Shown here one piece after another: positions 26,923 through 35,184 of a stretch of DNA of 64,000 nt. Each line of letters opens with the position of its first letter. Position 1 is the first letter of the stretch. The notes below the pieces were generated by a model. The model did not search any database, was not told where the DNA came from, and worked only from the letters and a program-made list of their open reading frames with translations. The translations under genes and the position numbers were made by a program. Origin of the DNA: Marinirhabdus sp050859505 (GTDB lineage Bacteria; Bacteroidota; Bacteroidia; Flavobacteriales; Flavobacteriaceae); NCBI RefSeq assembly GCF_050859505.1, contig NZ_CP193934.1, positions 1,612,001 through 1,676,000 of the forward strand. Reading direction: 5' to 3'.

Positions 26923-27485
26923 AACTCATTTCTTTACATAAAAACTACGACAGGCACATCGCCAAAGCCAAAAAGGGAAACCGTAAGGCACAGCACGAGC
27001 TTTATCAACTGTTTGCGCCCAAGATGATGAGTGTATGCAGACAATATGTAAAGAATACAAATTTGGCGGAAGAAGTCATGCTTACAGGGTTTTTAAAAGT
27101 GTTTACCCACTTAGGTTCTTACGAAGGTGCGGGAAGTTTTGAAGGCTGGATTCGCCGTATTATGGTGAACGAGTCCATAAGCGAACTTCGGAAACAGAAG
27201 AAGTTGTTTTTTCAGGACGAATCTGTAATCGAGAATTCCTTGAGCCACGCGACAGACTTTCCTTCGGAATTGGAAGTGGAGGACATTCAAAAGCTCATAG
27301 ATACATTACCGGAAGGCTATAAAACAGTTTTTGTATTGTATGCGGTGGAAGGGTATAAACACAGTGAAATTGCCGAATTATTACAAATTTCTGAAGGCAC
27401 TTCAAAATCGCAATTGTCTAAAGCGCGAAAGATGCTTCAAAATTTAGTACAACAACAAAATAAAACGAGTTATGGAACCCAATAA
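26919..27485 (+). CDS. ECF-type RNA polymerase sigma factor
   Basis: The 188-residue sigma-70 family protein has region 2 (AQHELYQLFAPKMMSVCRQY, then FEGWIRRIMVNES) and region 4 (LIDTLPEGYKTVFVLYAVEG, then YKHSEIAELLQISEGTSKSQ, the helix-turn-helix that reads the -35 element), without regions 1.1 and 3. That is the extracytoplasmic function plan. It should direct transcription of a specific stress or envelope regulon. The next gene overlaps it by 14 bp and encodes a membrane protein that is the likely anti-sigma partner. Confidence 0.92.
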   Translation: MKLISLHKNYDRHIAKAKKGNRKAQHELYQLFAPKMMSVCRQYVKNTNLAEEVMLTGFLKVFTHLGSYEGAGSFEGWIRRIMVNESISELRKQKKLFFQDESVIENSLSHATDFPSELEVEDIQKLIDTLPEGYKTVFVLYAVEGYKHSEIAELLQISEGTSKSQLSKARKMLQNLVQQQNKTSYGTQ

Positions 27486-28269
27486 ATTTGAAGAAAACAT
27501 CCGTACCAAGCTCGAAGAGCGAGAACTACAGCCTTCTACTGAGGCCTGGAGCAAATTAGAAGCGCAACTTGGTGCGCCAAAATCAAGCAACAAGACGCTT
27601 TGGTATGCTATTGCTGCAAGTTTGGTGGCTGTCTTGGTAGTAGGCTCCTTTTTGCTGAAAGAAAACAAAACCGTTTCCAATGAAATCGTAGAGCAAACCA
27701 TTCCTTCTGAAAGTATAAATAAAACCGAAGTGGCAACTTCCGAAGAAGAGAAAACAAGTGAAATTACTGGTGCTGAAGATGCAGTTAAAACTGAAGCAAA
27801 AATAAATACAGAAACACTTTCTAAAAATACAGAGCAATGGGTTGCAACAGCTTCAGGAAAAAATGAAGAGAATATAGAGGAGAGAGAAGAGAAAGAAATT
27901 ATAACTACGAATGCTGAAACTAAAATCGCACACCTAGAGAAAACCTATCCCAAAACTGAAGCTATTAAAAAATTGGAAAGCAACGATTTTATAAAATTAA
28001 AAGTAGATGAAGTGGTGGCCCAGGTAGAAAGTTTACAAAAAACAAATAGTAGCATCACCGCAGAAGCTATTGAAGCATTACTGCAGAAAGCACAACGGGA
28101 TATTGCAAACCAACGATTGCTCCAGCAAGCCACAGTCACCATTGATCCGGCCAGTCTGTTAAACGATGTGGAAAACGAGCTGGAACGAGGCTTTAGAGAC
28201 AAAGTCTTTGACGCCTTGGGTGAAGGTTTCAATAAAGTACGCACGGCGGTGTTAGAACGCAACAACTAG
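27472..28269 (+). CDS. probable membrane anti-sigma factor
   Basis: The 265-residue protein has a short cytoplasmic N-terminus with MEPNKFEENIRTKLEEREL and TEAWSKLEAQL, one membrane helix near residues 43-61 (LWYAIAASLVAVLVVGSFLL), and a long Glu/Lys/Thr-rich, coiled-coil-like periplasmic part. Small N-terminal helices plus one membrane segment, translated with overlap from an ECF sigma gene, fit an anti-sigma factor, but I see no ZAS zinc motif. The role is inferred from position and topology. A hairpin immediately follows the stop (28271-28290). Confidence 0.65.
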   Translation: MEPNKFEENIRTKLEERELQPSTEAWSKLEAQLGAPKSSNKTLWYAIAASLVAVLVVGSFLLKENKTVSNEIVEQTIPSESINKTEVATSEEEKTSEITGAEDAVKTEAKINTETLSKNTEQWVATASGKNEENIEEREEKEIITTNAETKIAHLEKTYPKTEAIKKLESNDFIKLKVDEVVAQVESLQKTNSSITAEAIEALLQKAQRDIANQRLLQQATVTIDPASLLNDVENELERGFRDKVFDALGEGFNKVRTAVLERNN

Positions 28270-28270
28270 A

Positions 28271-28290
28271 ATCTTCGCGGAGGCGAAGAT
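28271..28290 (+). terminator. hairpin after the anti-sigma-like gene
   Basis: ATCTTCGC pairs with GCGAAGAT around a GGAG loop, followed by CTTT; the T-run is short, so termination strength is uncertain. Confidence 0.5.
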
Positions 28291-28336
28291 CTTTCACCCA
28301 ATAATTAAACTTAATTTATAAAAGCCCTTTTTTGCT

Positions 28337-28386
28337 CCTTCCCCTTTTGGAGGGGAAGGTGTCCCGCCTTGGCGGAGCGGAAGGGG
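28337..28386. repeat. GC-rich double-hairpin repeat
   Basis: CCTTCCCCT (28337-28345) pairs with AGGGGAAGG (28351-28359), followed by a CCGCC-TT-GGCGG hairpin and GGAAGGGG. It is composed like the module A/B elements in the dcw cluster. Confidence 0.65.
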
Positions 28387-28435
28387 TAGTCATCAATCCG
28401 TTCCCTAATCAGGAACACTAAAAACACGAACAGTT

Positions 28436-29497
28436 ATGAAAATAATTAACTTAAGTATTGCGCTGGTATTATGGATACTAGCAACTTGTTTGAGCATTGC
28501 TCAAGAAGAAGTAACTGCTTTGGAAACCCTCCAAAAAGCAAAAACAGAAATAGTTAACCAAGAAAAAGATGCCTTAAAAAAAGAGGTGGAGACCATCAAC
28601 AAACAAGTTGAAAACGGAACTATCACCCAAGCCGAAGCAGACAATCTAAAACAAGAAGCTGCAGAAAAAAGAGCGTTGAATATTGAGAATAGGGTAGCGA
28701 TTATCGAAAATAAAATTGCTTTACTTGAAAGAAATGGAACAGTAAATGGTGAGGGGAAGAATGTTTTTTCACTCGGGATTGGAGAAGATGATGCTACCGG
28801 TAAAAACTGGTTTGGGGTACAATTTAAGCATAGAGATAGTGTAACAATAAAATACGACCGTAGGACATCGTCTCAATTCGTGTTTTCATTTGGACTTAAC
28901 AATGCAATTATCGAGGGACAAAGTTTGGACGATTCTCCCTATAAAATTGCAGGTAGCCGTTATGCAGAATTAGGATTGGTCTGGAGTACACGTGTATTTA
29001 AAGAAAGCAATTGGTTGCGTTTTAGATATGGGTTGTCATTGCAGTTTAATGGTTTGAAGCCTACGGACAACCGTTATTTTGTGGATACAGGAGCACAAAC
29101 TGAATTGCAGGATTTTGGGTTAGACCTCGATAAATCTAAATTTAGAATGGACAACTTGGTAGTGCCAATTCATTTTGAAATTGGACCTTCAAAGAGAATT
29201 GACAAGGAAGATTACTTTAGATATAATACTTCAAATAGCGTTAAAGTTGGTTTTGGTGGGTATGCAGGAATTAACTTAGGTACACGCCAAAAGTTAAAGT
29301 TTGAAGACGATGGCGAAGAGGTAAAACAAAAATTGAAAGCTGGATATAACACTAATTCTCTTATCTACGGTCTTTCAGGTTACATTGGCTATGGAGATAT
29401 TTCACTCTATGCTAAATACGACTTAAATACTATTTTTAAAGATAATCCTACCGAGCAGCGTAATGTTTCGCTTGGTATTCGATGGGATTGGGATTAG
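28436..29497 (+). CDS. outer-membrane beta-barrel-like protein with N-terminal coiled coil
   Basis: The 353-residue exported protein has a signal peptide ending near CLSIAQ, then a charged helical region at about residues 25-100 (LQKAKTEIVNQEKDALKKEV) that should form a coiled coil. The rest is rich in alternating hydrophobic/aromatic strands (NWLRFRYGLSLQFNG, LIYGLSGYIGYGD, SLGIRWDWD), ending in aromatic residues as outer-membrane barrels do. It follows the sigma/anti-sigma pair and may be part of its regulon; that is inference from position. No family name is recognised. A strong terminator follows. Confidence 0.65.
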   Translation: MKIINLSIALVLWILATCLSIAQEEVTALETLQKAKTEIVNQEKDALKKEVETINKQVENGTITQAEADNLKQEAAEKRALNIENRVAIIENKIALLERNGTVNGEGKNVFSLGIGEDDATGKNWFGVQFKHRDSVTIKYDRRTSSQFVFSFGLNNAIIEGQSLDDSPYKIAGSRYAELGLVWSTRVFKESNWLRFRYGLSLQFNGLKPTDNRYFVDTGAQTELQDFGLDLDKSKFRMDNLVVPIHFEIGPSKRIDKEDYFRYNTSNSVKVGFGGYAGINLGTRQKLKFEDDGEEVKQKLKAGYNTNSLIYGLSGYIGYGDISLYAKYDLNTIFKDNPTEQRNVSLGIRWDWD

Positions 29498-29520
29498 CCA
29501 CTCATTCATCATTCAATTTC

Positions 29521-29552
29521 AAAAAGGTTTCCGCTCTCGGAAACCTTTTTTT
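29521..29552 (+). terminator. intrinsic terminator
   Basis: A 13-bp stem (29521-29533 with 29538-29550) has a CTCT loop and ends in a run of seven T. Confidence 0.9.
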
Positions 29553-29636
29553 GTTTCCTGGTTTTCTGACAAGTACAATTTCTCCGTGAACCTTTTCGCG
29601 CCTCCGCGAATCTCTATGGTATAGCTTTTACGCAGA

Positions 29637-29660
29637 CCCGCCTGTCGTGCCTTCGGCGGG
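29637..29660. repeat. CCCGCC...GGCGGG palindromic repeat
   Basis: CCCGCC (29637-29642) and GGCGGG (29655-29660) are the ends of a GC-rich element in the 29551-29773 spacer, which otherwise shows no gene. It resembles the element found in frame within aroA. Confidence 0.6.
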
Positions 29661-29774
29661 CAAGCTTTCACAGAGTAAAAGGAGATTCATGGAGACATTG
29701 GTTTTATTTTTCACTATTGTTTATAATAATGTACCCAAGTAAAACTTAAAACGATAGGATTTTCACATCTTTAC

Positions 29775-29869
29775 AATTCGTAATTCGTAATTCGTAATTC
29801 GTAATTCGTAATTCGTAATTCGTAATTCGTAATTCGTAATTCGTAATTCGTAATTCGTAATTCGTAATT
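29775..29869. repeat. 7-bp tandem repeat directly before dnaG
   Basis: AATTCGT is repeated 13 times without a mismatch plus four extra bases, ending four bases before the dnaG ATG. Any ribosome-binding and 5' leader sequence of dnaG must lie within it. Perfect arrays of this kind usually vary in copy number by slippage. Confidence 0.95.
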
Positions 29870-29873
29870 GTAA

Positions 29874-31838
29874 ATGATTTCTCGAACCACCATAGACAAT
29901 GTATTTGAAACCGCCCGCGTAGAGGAGGTGATCGGGGATTATGTGCAATTAAAGAAATCCGGGAGTAATTTTAAGGGATTAAGTCCTTTTAGTGATGAAC
30001 GTACCCCAAGTTTTATGGTGAGTCCGGTGAAACAGATCTGGAAAGATTTTAGTAGCGGAAAAGGAGGGAATGTAGTTTCCTTTTTAATGGAACACGAACA
30101 TTTTACCTACCCCGAAGCTATTAAATACCTCGCCAAAAAGTACGGCCTTGAAATAGAAGAAACCGAACAGTCCGACGAGCAAAAAGAACAAGCCAACGAG
30201 CGGGAAAGTCTGTATTTGGTCAGTGAATTTGCAAAAGAATATTTCCATAAAACGCTTTTAGAAACTGAAGAAGGCAAGGCAATTGGGAAATCTTACTTTA
30301 AAGAACGTGGCTTTACAGAGGAAACTATAAAAAAGTTCAGTTTAGGATATTCTCCAGACCAATGGAGTGCCTTTACAGAGGAGGCTTTAAAGAACGGATA
30401 CCAGCTTAGTTTTCTCGAAAAAACCGGAGTAACCATCGTTAAGGGCGAGAAACAATTTGACCGTTTTAAAGGCAGAGTGATGTTCCCTATCGAGAGTATG
30501 AGCGGTCGTACACTAGGATTTGGTGGAAGAATTCTTACAACCGATAAAAAAGCCGCCAAATATTTAAACTCTCCAGAGAGTGATATTTACCATAAAAGCA
30601 AAGTGCTTTACGGAATTTACCACGCAAAACAAGCTATTGCCAAAGAGGATAATTGTTATTTGGTAGAAGGCTACACCGATGTGATTCAGTTTCATCAAAC
30701 AGGGATTGAGAATGTGGTTTCTTCTTCAGGAACGGCCTTAACACCAGAACAGATACGGCTCATTAATAGATTGAGTAAAAACATTACCGTTCTTTTTGAC
30801 GGTGATGCGGCAGGATTAAGAGCCTCCTTACGGGGTATAGATTTAATTCTGGAACAAGGGATGAACGTAAAAATATGTACGTTCCCCGAAGGTGAAGACC
30901 CAGATAGTTTTGCGCGAGAACATTCCTTGGAGGATCTCACGCTGTATTTGGAAGAGCAATCCCAAGATTTTATTGCTTTTAAAGCTTCACTGCTGGCAAA
31001 AGATGCTAAAAATGATCCTATTAAGAAAGCCGATACCATTCGTGATATGGTGGTGAGTATTTCCAAGATTCCAGATGTGATCAAGCAGGAGGTGTATATT
31101 AAGGAGTGTTCGCGCATTATGGATATTTCGGAAGAAGTTCTTTTTAACACCCTGGCGCAATTACTGCAGAAAGAAAGAAGGGACGCTTCCAAAAAACCTG
31201 CTCAGCAACAAGAACAGATGCAGGTGGTTCCAGCGGTTCCTGAACAAATTAAAAAGGTTGATGTTCAATATGAACTGGAACGGAAAATAATTGAACTGCT
31301 TTTGCTCTACGGAATGGTAGAGGAAGAATTTGAAGATTTAATTTTAGAAACTAATGAAGCCGGAGAAATCACTTTTTCTCCTGAAAAATCTAATGCCAAG
31401 GTTTTTGAAAAAATTTACCTGGACCTTCAAGACGATGAGGTAGAATTCACAAATACCGAATTTAAAGAACTTTATTTTGAAATCATTGAACGTTTAAATC
31501 AGCAACAGGATTTTAAGATAGAGACGCTCGTAAACCAGTTAGAGCCCGAAAAAGCAGCAGCAATTACAGATATTTTAATGCAGGAAGAAAAATATCAGTT
31601 ACACGATTGGGAACGTAATGAAATTTACGTAAAGGAAAAGAAATTTACCATTTCTCAAATTGTAACTGAGACCATCCTAAATCTTCGCAGAGAATTGGTT
31701 TCAAAAAAAATAGCAGAGCTTTCTGCAGAAATACAAACGCAGACAGAAGCTTCGGAAAAAGAAAATAGCCTACAAGATATTGTAGACTATATTACGTTAA
31801 AGAAAATACTTTCAGAAAAATTAAGGCGTGTTTTATAG
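29874..31838 (+). CDS. dnaG: DNA primase
   Basis: DnaG makes the RNA primers for replication. The 654-residue protein has the N-terminal domain where the CHC2 zinc finger normally lies, the RNA polymerase/TOPRIM core (VEGYTDVIQFHQTG with the catalytic Glu, LFDGDAAGLRAS with the DxD) and a C-terminal helicase-binding region. The zinc ligands are absent: the usual C-x2-H is GLSPFS (Ser37, Ser40) and the C-x2-C is DFSSG (Asp58, Ser61). The fold words around them are kept. I believe related flavobacteria share this loss, so it is probably a lineage trait and not decay. The start follows the 7-bp microsatellite directly. It converges on the response regulator with a one-base gap. Confidence 0.93.
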   Translation: MISRTTIDNVFETARVEEVIGDYVQLKKSGSNFKGLSPFSDERTPSFMVSPVKQIWKDFSSGKGGNVVSFLMEHEHFTYPEAIKYLAKKYGLEIEETEQSDEQKEQANERESLYLVSEFAKEYFHKTLLETEEGKAIGKSYFKERGFTEETIKKFSLGYSPDQWSAFTEEALKNGYQLSFLEKTGVTIVKGEKQFDRFKGRVMFPIESMSGRTLGFGGRILTTDKKAAKYLNSPESDIYHKSKVLYGIYHAKQAIAKEDNCYLVEGYTDVIQFHQTGIENVVSSSGTALTPEQIRLINRLSKNITVLFDGDAAGLRASLRGIDLILEQGMNVKICTFPEGEDPDSFAREHSLEDLTLYLEEQSQDFIAFKASLLAKDAKNDPIKKADTIRDMVVSISKIPDVIKQEVYIKECSRIMDISEEVLFNTLAQLLQKERRDASKKPAQQQEQMQVVPAVPEQIKKVDVQYELERKIIELLLLYGMVEEEFEDLILETNEAGEITFSPEKSNAKVFEKIYLDLQDDEVEFTNTEFKELYFEIIERLNQQQDFKIETLVNQLEPEKAAAITDILMQEEKYQLHDWERNEIYVKEKKFTISQIVTETILNLRRELVSKKIAELSAEIQTQTEASEKENSLQDIVDYITLKKILSEKLRRVL

Positions 31839-31839
31839 C

Positions 31840-32472
31840 CTATCCAAACTGAAACATTCTTGATTGGTGAATCAAATCTGCCAGATTATCTACCTTCAGT
31901 TTTTTCAATAATCTTGTTTTGTAGGTACTCACGGTCTTCTCGTTAATATCCAGTGCATTTGCGATGTCTTTGTTGCGTTTTCCGCTAGAAAGTAAGTTTA
32001 GCACTTCAATTTCACGAGATGAAAGTTTTTTGTAGCGACTTATCGCGCTACTTTCACCTACATTTCGGTTTGTAAAGGTTGAGGTAAGTTCTTCATTTAA
32101 AAAGATTCCGCCCTTAGCAATTTTTTTAAGTGCACCCATAAATGTCTTGGTGCTTGCTGTTTTTGGAACATATCCAGCAGCGCCAGATTTAATGGAACGT
32201 AAGGCGTATATTTCTTCAGGATGACAAGAATATATAAGTACGCGTACCTGTGGAAATTCGGTTTTAATACTACGGAGCGCATTAATACCACTAATGTTGG
32301 GTATATCTATCTCCATGATTAAAATATCTGGAGTATTGTTTTGTAAACTTTCGTAAAGTTCGTCCCCTGTACTTGCTTTACCAACAATAGTAAAGTTTTC
32401 ATTTTTTTTGAGCATACACGCAATTCCTTTTCTGGTTATTGGGTGATGGTCTGCGATAATTATTTTCTTCAT
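31840..32472 (-). CDS. NarL/LuxR-type response regulator with degenerate receiver
   Basis: The 210-residue protein has a receiver domain (residues 1-120) and a LuxR-type helix-turn-helix (YKKLSSREIEVLNLLSSGKR, then NKDIANALDINEKTVSTYKT). The receiver lacks two standard residues: the acidic pair reads ADHHP instead of ADDHP (Asp8, His9), and the phospho-acceptor aspartate is replaced by Glu54 (DILIMEIDIPN). Ser in LIYSCH and Lys in GYVPKTAS are retained. Conventional aspartyl phosphorylation looks unlikely; a Glu can mimic the phosphorylated state. No histidine kinase gene is adjacent. Target genes are unknown. Confidence 0.88.
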   Translation of the reverse strand: MKKIIIADHHPITRKGIACMLKKNENFTIVGKASTGDELYESLQNNTPDILIMEIDIPNISGINALRSIKTEFPQVRVLIYSCHPEEIYALRSIKSGAAGYVPKTASTKTFMGALKKIAKGGIFLNEELTSTFTNRNVGESSAISRYKKLSSREIEVLNLLSSGKRNKDIANALDINEKTVSTYKTRLLKKLKVDNLADLIHQSRMFQFG

Positions 32473-32629
32473 TATAGAGTCTTAAATAAAGACACTCCTA
32501 ACAAGGGGAATTTTAATTTGTGAGGTAGTGTGAGGTTTTTGTAATACAAATACTACAAAACAAATCTATATATAAAAAAGTAAGCACATTATAAATTTCG
32601 TTCAACTCCCTGAAAACTCGTTGAAATTA

Positions 32630-33421
32630 CTATTTTTTAAGAGTTATGGGAATGTTGCAAACAGGAATTGGCTTCATTTTATGCTGGTTAGCGCGATTTA
32701 GGCGTGTGTAGATTTCAAAAACAGTGCGTTTTCGGCCTTCAAAATCGTTTATTTGTTTGCCGTCTTCTATCATTTTCATTGCCCATTCCAATTCGTCATA
32801 ACTGGCGCCTATTTGATCCTCGTCTGTGCGGCTATCACCAAATAATCCATCGGTTGGAGCTGCGTTTAATATAGAGGTAGGAACCTCCAGGGCGTGTGCA
32901 AGTTCATATACTTCGCTTTTTAAAAGATCTGCAATAGGGCTTAAGTCTACGCCACCGTCACCATATTTTGTAAAAAAACCTACGCCAAAATCTTCCACCT
33001 TATTGCCAGTTCCTGCCACGAGATATCGATGCAGTCCTGCGAAAAAATACAATGTGGTCATCCGTAATCTGGCGCGTGTATTGGCAAGACTTAAGTCTAA
33101 AAAGCTATCGTCTGTGGTAGTAGGTATTTCGGCTTTAAATCCCTCAAAAACCGGAGTGAGATCTACTTTTACATCTGAAACATTTGCAAACCTATTTTTA
33201 AGTTGCGCAATATGTTCCTGACCTCTTGTCACTTGATTGGAATCTTGATGAATAGGCATTTCTACACATAATACTCGCAAGCCAGTTTTAGCGCAAAGTG
33301 ATGAAGTGAGGGCGCTATCGATGCCACCGCTAATCCCTAATACAAATCCATCCATTTTAGCGTTGGTAGCATATTCTTTAAGCCAATTTACAATGTGGTC
33401 TATTACTTTTTCGGTTTGCAT
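32630..33421 (-). CDS. nadE: NAD(+) synthase, ammonia-dependent
   Basis: NadE amidates nicotinic acid adenine dinucleotide to NAD. The 263-residue protein has the PP-loop SGGIDSALT near residues 31-39 and the family segments GTGNKVEDFGVGFFTKYGDG and LADLLKSEVYELA (here IADLLKSEVYELAHAL), without the glutaminase domain, so it should use ammonia. I start at ATG 33421 (MQTEKVID); an in-frame upstream extension has no similarity to the family. It is divergent from gldB. Confidence 0.93.
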   Translation of the reverse strand: MQTEKVIDHIVNWLKEYATNAKMDGFVLGISGGIDSALTSSLCAKTGLRVLCVEMPIHQDSNQVTRGQEHIAQLKNRFANVSDVKVDLTPVFEGFKAEIPTTTDDSFLDLSLANTRARLRMTTLYFFAGLHRYLVAGTGNKVEDFGVGFFTKYGDGGVDLSPIADLLKSEVYELAHALEVPTSILNAAPTDGLFGDSRTDEDQIGASYDELEWAMKMIEDGKQINDFEGRKRTVFEIYTRLNRANQHKMKPIPVCNIPITLKK

Positions 33422-33448
33422 TTGATAGGGTTTACGCGTTATTAATGG

Positions 33449-33456
33449 TAATTTTG
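33449..33456 (+). promoter_or_regulatory. -7 box upstream of gldB
   Basis: TAATTTTG is an exact TAnnTTTG match, with TTTG at 33421-33424 as a possible -33 element. Confidence 0.55.
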
Positions 33457-33528
33457 CAAAACAAATGTAACTCAAAAGTAAAATTTATGGAAATGAGCAA
33501 CGTTAAACAGTTGCTAATTATCTTCAAT

Positions 33529-34488
33529 ATGAAATATATACTGCTAATTGTATCGATAGTAATTTTTGTCTCTTGTAACGAAACAAGTAAGATTGAAAAA
33601 GAGATTGAAGCCATTCCGGTGGAGGTAAAGGTCATGCGCCTGGACCAAGAATTTGGAAGCGCAACTCCTGAAACACTCTCCGCCTTAAAAAAGAAATATA
33701 CAGTTTTTTTTCCGCAGCAATTTCATGACAGTATTTGGATTGGCAATATGCAAGATACCATCCAGCAGCAATTGGTTCAGGAAATTAATAAAGTATTTCC
33801 AGACAATGAAAAAATTGAAGCGCAATTGGTGCCTTTGTTTCGGCATTTAAAATATTATTTTCCAGAATTTAAAGAGCCTACTGTTGTTGGAGTTACTAGC
33901 GATGTTGATTATCAACATAAAGTTATTGTAGCAGACACCTTATTAGTGTTAGCGTTAGATACCTATTTAGGTTCAGAACACGAGTTCTATGAAAACATCA
34001 AGAAGTATATTTCAATAAATTTAAAATCCTCGCAAATAGGGCCAGATGTAGTAAAGGCGTACGCGCAGCAATTAGTTTCGGGACCTAAACAGCGCACATT
34101 GTTAGCGCAGATGGTGTATTTTGGAAAACAATTGTACTTAAAAGATGTATTACTTCCAGCTATTTCAGATGCTGAAAAAATGGGCTATACCGACGCAGAA
34201 ATGCAATGGGCCAATGATAATGAAGAAGATATGTGGCGTTATTTTATTGAAAAGGAACTGCTTTACAATACAGATCCCAAACTGGCTCCCCGTTTTATAT
34301 TAGACGCGCCGTTTTCAAAATTTTACCTGGAGATAGATAATGAATCTCCTGGAAGGATAGGGCAATACTTAGGATGGCAAATGGTACGTGCGTTTATGGA
34401 AAACAACGATGTCACAGTTCCACAATTGCTTATTAAAAGTGCAGACGAAATTTTTAAGAATTCAAAATATAAACCCACAAAGAACTAA
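33529..34488 (+). CDS. gldB: gliding motility lipoprotein GldB
   Basis: GldB is a lipoprotein required for gliding in Flavobacterium. The 319-residue protein begins MKYILLIVSIVIFVSCNE, a lipoprotein signal with the modified Cys at residue 16. It continues with the family segments PVEVKVMRLDQEFG, YFPEFKEPTVVGVTSDVDY, LDTYLGSEHEFY and GRIGQYLGWQMVRAFMENN. I chose ATG 33529 since it starts the lipoprotein signal; the in-frame ATG 33487 would give a poorer N-terminus. It overlaps gldC by one base (TAATG). Confidence 0.9.
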   Translation: MKYILLIVSIVIFVSCNETSKIEKEIEAIPVEVKVMRLDQEFGSATPETLSALKKKYTVFFPQQFHDSIWIGNMQDTIQQQLVQEINKVFPDNEKIEAQLVPLFRHLKYYFPEFKEPTVVGVTSDVDYQHKVIVADTLLVLALDTYLGSEHEFYENIKKYISINLKSSQIGPDVVKAYAQQLVSGPKQRTLLAQMVYFGKQLYLKDVLLPAISDAEKMGYTDAEMQWANDNEEDMWRYFIEKELLYNTDPKLAPRFILDAPFSKFYLEIDNESPGRIGQYLGWQMVRAFMENNDVTVPQLLIKSADEIFKNSKYKPTKN

Positions 34489-34820
34489 TGGCAAATCACA
34501 CTTCAGAAATAAAAATAAAGGTAGCGCTGGATGAAAATAAAGTGCCAGAAAAACTCAATTGGACTGCTCCCGATGGAGGTATCAATAACGAAGAAACTAA
34601 AGCTGTGTTGCTTTCCGTTTGGGATCATAAAGCAAAAGAAGCCTTGCGTATTGATTTATGGACAAAGGATATGCCGCTCGATCAAATGCAAGTGTTTTTT
34701 CACCAAACATTGGTCGCGATGACGGATACTTTTAAACGCGCCACAGGTGACGAAAAGATGGCAGAAACTATGAAAGACTTCACCGATTATTTTGCTGAAA
34801 AGTTAGAGTTGAAGAAGTAG
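34488..34820 (+). CDS. gldC: gliding motility protein GldC
   Basis: GldC is a small soluble protein whose loss reduces gliding in Flavobacterium johnsoniae. The 110-residue product (HTSEIKIKVALDENKVPEKL, NWTAPDGGI, WTKDMPLDQMQVFFHQTL) matches the family in length and sequence and follows gldB with a one-base overlap, the usual arrangement. No signal peptide is visible, so it should be cytoplasmic. Confidence 0.92.
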   Translation: MANHTSEIKIKVALDENKVPEKLNWTAPDGGINNEETKAVLLSVWDHKAKEALRIDLWTKDMPLDQMQVFFHQTLVAMTDTFKRATGDEKMAETMKDFTDYFAEKLELKK

Positions 34821-35182
34821 TGAAACTCATCTTCATCTATAACGCGAATAGCGGAACTATCAATTCGCTTTTGGACAGCGCCCACAAAGTGCTAAGTCCG
34901 AAAACGTATGATTGTAATCTCTGCGATGTCACGTTTGGTGTGTTTTCTGAAAAAGAGGAATGGAAACGTTTTAGAGAAATGGCTGCAATTGAAATGGTCT
35001 TTCTGCACAAAGATGAATTCCTGAAGCAATACCGAAGTAAATGGCTCCCAAAATATAATTTCCCCATCATTCTTTCCGAAGAAAAACATGGTTTAGAAAT
35101 TTTTATAACCTCCGAAGTGTTGAAAAAACAAGAAACAACTTCAGAATTGATAAAAGAAATTAAATCCAGATTGGATACATAA
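34820..35182 (+). CDS. small conserved protein after gldC, unknown function
   Basis: The 120-residue protein starts with GTG 34820, which shares its G with the gldC stop. It reads MKLIFIYNANSGTINSLLDS, with CNLCDVTFGVFSEKEEWKRF and a C-terminal helix. The compact alpha/beta pattern with a CxxC suggests a thioredoxin-like or related redox fold, but this is a guess and I do not recognise the family. The tight coupling to gldBC suggests co-translation, not necessarily a part in gliding. Its stop lies 2 bp from the convergent engB stop. Confidence 0.75.
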   Translation: MKLIFIYNANSGTINSLLDSAHKVLSPKTYDCNLCDVTFGVFSEKEEWKRFREMAAIEMVFLHKDEFLKQYRSKWLPKYNFPIILSEEKHGLEIFITSEVLKKQETTSELIKEIKSRLDT

Positions 35183-35184
35183 TA

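Noticed and set aside
29775..29869. CRISPR-like regular repeats
   Set aside because: The unit is 7 bp with no spacers and no cas genes nearby, so it is a microsatellite.
30695..31192. Long antisense frame inside dnaG (165 codons)
   Set aside because: Composition is that of a shadow of dnaG, with no motif, promoter or spacing evidence.
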